NCBI GenBank assembly: GCA_020348765.1
Contig: CP070753.1
Span: forward strand, 816,761 to 821,879
Reading direction: 5' to 3'
DNA: 5,119 nt
DNA from: Burkholderiales bacterium
GTDB lineage: Bacteria > Pseudomonadota > Gammaproteobacteria > Burkholderiales > Burkholderiaceae_E
Shown here: one piece after another, positions 1-5,119 of the stretch
Position numbering within the stretch: the stretch's first letter is position 1
How the letters are laid out: each line of letters starts with the position of its first letter
Notes under the pieces: generated by a model
Told to the model about the DNA's origin: nothing
Seen by the model: only the letters and a program-made list of their open reading frames with translations
The model's database searches: none
Made by a program: the position numbers and the translations under genes

Positions 1-304
1 GCGCGCGCCTCCGCTACCTGGACAAACGCGTCGCGGGCCGTCGGACGCGGGCGCGCTTTGCGGACGCGGTCACCGGTTGCGGACCGCCGAAGCAAGCCGT
101 CGCGGGACGCGACGGGACGAGGCGTGCGCCGGCCCCGTACGACGCCATGCCGGAACCCGGGCACCGGCGCGCGGGACCCGGGCAACGGCGCGCGGGACCC
201 CGGCAACGGCGCGCGGTCCTGGGGCGACAGAGACGATCCGGCCGAGCGCCGCGACCCGGAAGGGCAGGACGATCCGCAACTGCGGGACGCCGGGGAACAG
301 CGCG
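1..304. other. Gene-poor high-GC stretch, no supported gene
   Basis: No gene can be supported here. All three plus-strand frames stay open across the stretch, as happens by chance in very GC-rich DNA, so openness is not evidence of coding. The most protein-like reading is plus frame 3, open from the left edge to a TAA at 369-371. It begins ARLRYLDKRVAGRRTRARF and then degenerates into an Arg/Pro/Gly-rich tail covering the 21-bp repeats. It could be the C-terminal end of a gene starting outside the window, converging on the minus-strand nuclease gene, but I recognise no family and the tail looks like low-complexity translation. The minus strand offers a similar low-complexity reading. A real upstream gene end within the first ~80 bases remains possible. 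Confidence 0.4.
151..213. repeat. Three tandem copies of a 21-bp GC-rich repeat
   Basis: Three adjacent 21-base units occupy 151-171, 172-192 and 193-213, with the shared core GGGACCCGGGCAACGGC. Unit 1 differs from unit 2 at two positions (A for G, C for A) and unit 3 differs from unit 2 at one (C for G). A fourth, badly decayed unit may begin at 214. Because 21 is a multiple of three, the array would give a 7-residue repeat in any frame (RDPGNGA in plus frame 1). It lies beyond the terminator of the nuclease gene and in no supported gene. The array is directly visible; its function is unknown and it may be simple slippage-derived sequence. Confidence 0.85.
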
Positions 305-333
305 AAAAAAAAGGCGCGTTTTGCACGCGCCTT
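305..333 (-). terminator. Rho-independent terminator of the exonuclease/GIY-YIG gene
   Basis: Read on the minus strand, AAGGCGCGT pairs perfectly with ACGCGCCTT (arms 333-325 and 319-311, 9 bp, 5-base loop). The hairpin runs straight into eight T residues (complement of the A run at 305-312, whose last two bases also belong to the stem). This is a textbook intrinsic terminator. It lies about 60 bases after the stop of the gene ending at 396 and has the right orientation for it. On the plus strand the hairpin is not followed by a T run, so it should act in one direction only. Confidence 0.92.
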
Positions 334-395
334 GGTCGTCTCCCCCAGCTTCTTGGCCTTGCTGTTCGTAATCGCGATTCTCGCGCGGGTCGGGG

Positions 396-1790
396 TCAGG
401 ATGAATCGGGGTTTACACCGAGCGGTCGCGCCCGTCCGGCGTCGAGCGCGGCGCGAATCATTCGATAGACATCGCGATCGAACTCCAGCTCCACCCGAGC
501 GCTGGCCAGCTCGGACAGTTCGGCCTCGTCGCGCGCGGTGCCGACATGGCACCAGCGATCGAACACGTGCACCTCGGTCGGCATTTCCGGCGCCGACTCG
601 CGCACCGCGAGCCGGCCCGCGACCGGCCACGGCGGGATGCAAAGCGGCGCCAGCGCCGCGGACAGCCGCTGGCGATGATCGCGCTCGGATTCGGCCCCGA
701 CGCACAGGCCGCGGCAGCGACGCAGCTGCCTGGCGAAGCACGCGCCGTCGCGCTGCTCCAGCCCGAGGCCCGACCAGCACAGACCGTGCTCGGCGGCGAC
801 CGACTGCAGCTGCCTGCGCGCCGCCTGCCGGTTCGCGTACGGGCTGCAGGCGCCGGCAAGGCCGGCTGCGTCCAGCGCGTGCAAGGGAACGATCGTCGGC
901 CGGGTGCCGTGATCGGGCAGCATGATGACGCAGACCTGGCGGTTCGCGCGCGCCGCCCGGTTCAGCAGGGGCCGGCGCTGCTTGATCCAGCGTGCCTCGA
1001 GCAGCAGCGCACCGAGCTCGCCGGCCGTTCGGCGAAATTCGATCCGCCGCAGCTCCGCCGAAAGCCGCGCGTCGTTGGCGGTCCGATAGTCGTCCGAGAA
1101 GTGCGAACGGATCCGCGTGCGCAGGCTCACGCTCTTGCCGATGTACAGCGGCAGCTCGTTGACGCCGTGAAATACGTACACGCCGGGCGCGTCAGGGATC
1201 CCGTCCAGGCAGTCCGGCGGCAGGTGCGGCGGCAGGCTCGGAATGCGCAGCAGACGACGGGCCTCTGCAGCCAGCCGTTGGTCGCCATGCAACTGGCGCC
1301 AGCGCCCGAGCAGCGCCGCGACCAACCGCGCGTCGCCCAGCGCGCGGTGGCGCCCGCCGGTGTCGAGCCCGTGGCGTGCGACCAGCGCATCCAGTGACTG
1401 GCTCGGCTGGTCGGGCTCGAGCCGGCGCGCCAGTCGCACGGTACACAGCACGTCCGCGCTGAACGAGCGATCGAGCCGGGCGAACGCGTTGCGCACGAAC
1501 CCGTAGTCGAAGCGCGCGTTGTGCGCAACGAACACGTGCCCGGCGAGCGTGCTCGCCAGCCGCTCGGCATGCTTCGCGAACGTCGGCTGACCGCGCACCA
1601 TGTCGTTGCTGATTCCGGTCAGCCTCTCGATCTCCTCCGGGATCGGCTGCTCCGGGTCGACCAGCGCGGACCAGGTCTCGACCACCTCGCCGCCCTCGAT
1701 CCGCACCAGGCCGATCTCGGTGATGCGGTCTCGCGCCGGATCGGTCCCGGTGGTCTCCAGATCGATGATTGCGAGCGGTCGGTCGAACAT
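396..1790 (-). CDS. DEDDh 3'-5' exonuclease / GIY-YIG nuclease fusion with UvrC/Cho-like cysteine tail
   Basis: Predicted 464-residue cytoplasmic DNA-processing protein. Residues ~5-170 are a DnaQ-like DEDDh exonuclease: Exo I is IIDLETTG (D10, E12), Exo II is AHNARFDYGF (D95), and Exo III is HRALGDA (H148, D153), so all metal-binding residues are present. Residues ~198-280 are a GIY-YIG domain: GVY (203-205), LYIGKS (215-220), LRTRIRSHF, catalytic Glu in LLLEARWIK (E265), and PLLN (274-277). The tail has C338, C351, C359 and C363; their spacing and the CxxxxxxxCRGLC context resemble the UvrC cysteine cluster. No UvrB-binding, EndoV-like RNase H or HhH domain follows, so this is not full UvrC; it resembles the exonuclease-Cho fusions of bacteria and actinobacterial Rv2191-type proteins. 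The frame is open upstream to 2120, but that extension crosses the glycine riboswitch and is not real. ATG at 1838 (480 aa) is an alternative. I prefer 1790 because the exonuclease domain begins at once and the 1838 ATG lies inside a TATGAT box. No good Shine-Dalgarno sequence precedes either start. Substrate and pathway (repair or nucleotide excision) are inferred only. Confidence 0.9.
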   Translation of the reverse strand: MFDRPLAIIDLETTGTDPARDRITEIGLVRIEGGEVVETWSALVDPEQPIPEEIERLTGISNDMVRGQPTFAKHAERLASTLAGHVFVAHNARFDYGFVRNAFARLDRSFSADVLCTVRLARRLEPDQPSQSLDALVARHGLDTGGRHRALGDARLVAALLGRWRQLHGDQRLAAEARRLLRIPSLPPHLPPDCLDGIPDAPGVYVFHGVNELPLYIGKSVSLRTRIRSHFSDDYRTANDARLSAELRRIEFRRTAGELGALLLEARWIKQRRPLLNRAARANRQVCVIMLPDHGTRPTIVPLHALDAAGLAGACSPYANRQAARRQLQSVAAEHGLCWSGLGLEQRDGACFARQLRRCRGLCVGAESERDHRQRLSAALAPLCIPPWPVAGRLAVRESAPEMPTEVHVFDRWCHVGTARDEAELSELASARVELEFDRDVYRMIRAALDAGRARPLGVNPDSS

Positions 1791-1833
1791 CGCTGGGTGG
1801 GCCGCGTTTGCGGCCGTCGTTTCGGCCGCTTCG

Positions 1834-1839
1834 ATCATA
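1834..1839 (-). promoter_or_regulatory. Possible -10 box for the minus-strand nuclease gene
   Basis: The minus strand reads TATGAT here, matching TATAAT at five of six positions. It would place the transcription start near 1827 and give a leader of about 37 bases before the ATG at 1790. No recognisable -35 hexamer lies 16-18 bases upstream, so the call rests on the -10 alone. If correct, the alternative start at 1838 lies within the promoter and cannot be used. Confidence 0.35.
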
Positions 1840-1862
1840 CTGCGCGCGCTGCATGGCTCGGC

Positions 1863-1891
1863 TTGACCGGTCGGCGCCCCAAGGCTAACCT
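1863..1891 (+). promoter_or_regulatory. Candidate sigma70-type promoter for the gcvH-gcvP transcript
   Basis: TTGACC (1863-1868, five of six matches to TTGACA) is followed after exactly 17 bases by TAACCT (1886-1891, three of six matches to TATAAT). Initiation would fall near 1898, about a dozen bases before the first glycine aptamer at 1911, which is where a riboswitch promoter should lie. The -10 is weak and the call relies on position and spacing. Confidence 0.5.
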
Positions 1892-1910
1892 CGATCCCAG
1901 CCGTGCAGTC

Positions 1911-2098
1911 GGACGGGAGAGACCGCGCCTCTTGGCGCGGCGCCGAAGGGGTATCGCCCCGGAAACTCTCAGGCAAAAGGACCGTCCGGACGTTGGCTCT
2001 CTGGAGAGTAGTCGCCGCCGCCTCGATGCGGCGACTCGCCGAAGGTGTTGGCTGCCGCTCGCGGCATGCCCAATCTCTCAGGCACAAGGGACAGAGGG
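1911..2098 (+). ncRNA. Tandem (two-aptamer) glycine riboswitch
   Basis: Two complete glycine aptamers lie in series. Aptamer 1 (1911-1987): P1 GGACGG/CCGTCC; GAGAG/CTCTC; a 7-bp hairpin CCGCGCC-TCTT-GGCGCGG (1923-1940); the conserved CGCCGAAGGGG; then ACTCTCAGGCAAAAGGAC. Aptamer 2 (about 1997-2098): P1 CTCTCTG/CAGAGGG; GAGAG (2004-2008) with CTCTC; an 8-bp hairpin GTCGCCGC/GCGGCGAC (2011-2035); CGCCGAAGG; a TGCCGC/GCGGCA hairpin (2053-2066); then ATCTCTCAGGCACAAGGGACAG. The linker is about 9 bases. Both signature elements (GCCGAAGG and CTCTCAGGCAnAAGG) are intact in each copy. Members of this family usually activate glycine-cleavage genes when glycine binds, which fits the gcvH-gcvP pair downstream. 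The ON direction is family knowledge; it cannot be proved from the sequence. Confidence 0.97.
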
Positions 2099-2100
2099 GG

Positions 2101-2187
2101 CAGCAGCGGCATCCGCGCAACGCGCGTCGGGCTCCGAACGGGGTTCGGCCGTCGTCGCGGATGCGGGCGCGCCCGATCCCGCTGCTG
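2101..2187 (+). promoter_or_regulatory. Structured leader after the riboswitch, probable expression platform
   Basis: The RNA immediately after aptamer 2 can fold into nested perfect stems: CAGCAGCGG (2101-2109) with CCGCTGCTG (2179-2187), GCATCCGCG (2109-2117) with CGCGGATGC (2156-2164; base 2109 can serve only one stem), and an inner hairpin CCGAAC-GGG-GTTCGG (2134-2148). A small GGGCGCGCCC palindrome (2165-2174) lies between the outer arms. No T run follows, so this is not a classic intrinsic terminator. It may be an expression platform acting on translation, or on transcription through Rho, or only a structured spacer. The pairings are visible; the role is inference. Confidence 0.5.
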
Positions 2188-2234
2188 TCGTCGATTCACC
2201 GTGGCAGTGCCTGTTTTGCCTTGCGCCCCGATCC

Positions 2235-2254
2235 GTCGGACCCGTCGGTCCGAC
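2235..2254 (+). promoter_or_regulatory. Perfect 8-bp hairpin just upstream of the gcvH ribosome-binding site
   Basis: GTCGGACC and GGTCCGAC form a perfect 8-bp stem around a CGTC loop. The hairpin ends 13 bases before the Shine-Dalgarno GAGGAAA. There is no T run after it, so it is not an intrinsic terminator. It leaves the ribosome-binding site exposed and could be one state of a riboswitch-controlled translational switch, or simply protect or space the leader. Confidence 0.45.
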
Positions 2255-2267
2255 CCGACGCCTGCAT

Positions 2268-2274
2268 GAGGAAA
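2268..2274 (+). promoter_or_regulatory. Shine-Dalgarno sequence fixing the GTG start of gcvH
   Basis: GAGGAAA lies immediately before GTG at 2277, with 5 bases between GAGG and the start codon. The overlapping ATG at 2266 is in another frame and is not the gcvH start. Confidence 0.8.
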
Positions 2275-2276
2275 CC

Positions 2277-2666
2277 GTGGAATATCCGGCCGAACTGCAT
2301 TACACCCAATCGCACGAATGGATTCGCTTCGAATCCGACGGCACTGCGACCGTCGGAATCACTGCCTATGCCCAGGACCATCTGGGCGAGCTGGTCTACG
2401 TCGAACTCCCGACGACCGGCACCGAGCTGAGCCAGGGCAGCGCCTGCGCGGTGGTCGAGTCGACCAAGGCCGCCTCGGACGTGTATGCGCCGCTCTCGGG
2501 CGAGGTGGTCGCGGTCAACGAAGCGCTCACCGACGCGCCGCAGACGGTCAACGAATCGCCGTACGGTGAGGGTTGGCTGTTTCGCCTGCGCCCGCGCGAC
2601 GACGGCGAGCGCGCGAAACTGATCGATGCGGCCGCGTACGGCGCCGTGGTCGAGTCGCAGTCCTGA
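2277..2666 (+). CDS. gcvH: Glycine cleavage system H protein
   Basis: Lipoyl carrier protein of the glycine cleavage complex, 129 residues, the usual size for the family. It shuttles the aminomethyl group from P-protein to T-protein on a lipoyl-lysine arm and is reoxidised by L-protein in the cytoplasm. The N-terminus reads [17 protein letters not shown], the typical H-protein opening. [19 protein letters not shown] (28-46) is the conserved core strand region. [19 protein letters not shown] (59-77) is the lipoylation motif, with K64 as the modified lysine. [15 protein letters not shown] (92-106) completes the fold. The GTG start is chosen because a good Shine-Dalgarno precedes it and homology begins there; the frame is open far upstream, through the riboswitch, but that part is not coding. 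It is the first gene after the tandem glycine riboswitch and is followed after 13 bases by gcvP, so the two are almost certainly co-transcribed. Nothing is missing or unusual in the protein. Confidence 0.98.
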   Translation: MEYPAELHYTQSHEWIRFESDGTATVGITAYAQDHLGELVYVELPTTGTELSQGSACAVVESTKAASDVYAPLSGEVVAVNEALTDAPQTVNESPYGEGWLFRLRPRDDGERAKLIDAAAYGAVVESQS

Positions 2667-2667
2667 C

Positions 2668-2672
2668 GGAGG
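2668..2672 (+). promoter_or_regulatory. Shine-Dalgarno sequence fixing the GTG start of gcvP
   Basis: GGAGG sits in the 13-base gap between the gcvH stop and GTG at 2680, with 7 bases to the start codon. This is the strongest ribosome-binding site in the window and supports a GTG start for gcvP. Confidence 0.85.
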
Positions 2673-2679
2673 CACGCCG

Positions 2680-5119
<2,440 letters not shown>

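Noticed and set aside
392..399. GGGGTCAG, matching part of the palindrome core found in gcvP
   Set aside because: Only 8 bases are shared, there is no palindromic arm, and it overlaps the nuclease stop codon; chance match.
77..925. 282-residue plus-strand open frame over the nuclease gene and the left region
   Set aside because: Arg/Ala/Pro-rich low complexity, antisense to the well-supported GIY-YIG domain; a GC-driven open frame.
1791..2120. N-terminal extension of the exonuclease/GIY-YIG protein on the minus strand
   Set aside because: It reads through the antisense of both glycine aptamers and contains no domain; homology begins at IIDLETTG right after the ATG at 1790.
2203..2217. GGCAGTGCC followed by TGTTTT as a possible riboswitch terminator
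   Set aside because: The stem would be only 3 bp and the T run only 4; too weak for an intrinsic terminator.
1521..2276. Long in-frame upstream extension of gcvH
   Set aside because: The extension would translate through the riboswitch and antisense to the exonuclease; the H-protein start and its Shine-Dalgarno lie at 2268-2279.

Overview
The window is high-GC (roughly 70% by eye) bacterial DNA. It most likely comes from a gammaproteobacterium or a related proteobacterium. This is inferred from three things: a tandem glycine riboswitch in front of glycine-cleavage genes, a single-chain GcvP (not split into subunits), and a GcvH and GcvP that both read like the E. coli proteins. No marker pins down the genus, and the sequence could be a metagenomic contig.

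Layout. Positions 1-304 hold no gene I can support; the stretch contains three 21-bp tandem repeats. Positions 305-333 form a strong Rho-independent terminator on the minus strand. It ends a minus-strand gene (396-1790) encoding a DEDDh 3'-5' exonuclease fused to a GIY-YIG nuclease domain, with a UvrC/Cho-like four-cysteine tail. Positions 1791-2276 are a divergent regulatory region with a sigma70-like promoter, a two-aptamer glycine riboswitch (1911-2098) and a long, strongly foldable leader. The riboswitch leads into gcvH (2277-2666, GTG start) and, 13 bases later, gcvP (from 2680, GTG start), which runs off the right edge after 813 codons.

How the genes work together. GcvP (P-protein) decarboxylates glycine and passes the aminomethyl group to the lipoyl arm of GcvH (H-protein). 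The riboswitch would raise expression when glycine is plentiful. The T-protein gene (gcvT) is not between the riboswitch and gcvP, so it must be downstream or elsewhere. The exonuclease/GIY-YIG gene is transcribed the other way and is probably an unrelated DNA-processing gene.

Most notable points: (1) an AT-rich, near-perfect REP-like palindrome (3827-3858) sits inside the gcvP coding sequence in frame and adds residues reading KMGSDTIF; (2) codon choice in gcvP changes abruptly over the last ~200 bases; (3) the exonuclease/GIY-YIG fusion has cysteines spaced like the UvrC iron-sulphur ligands; (4) the leader between riboswitch and gcvH is long and highly structured. I did not find convincing evidence of a wholly new system.
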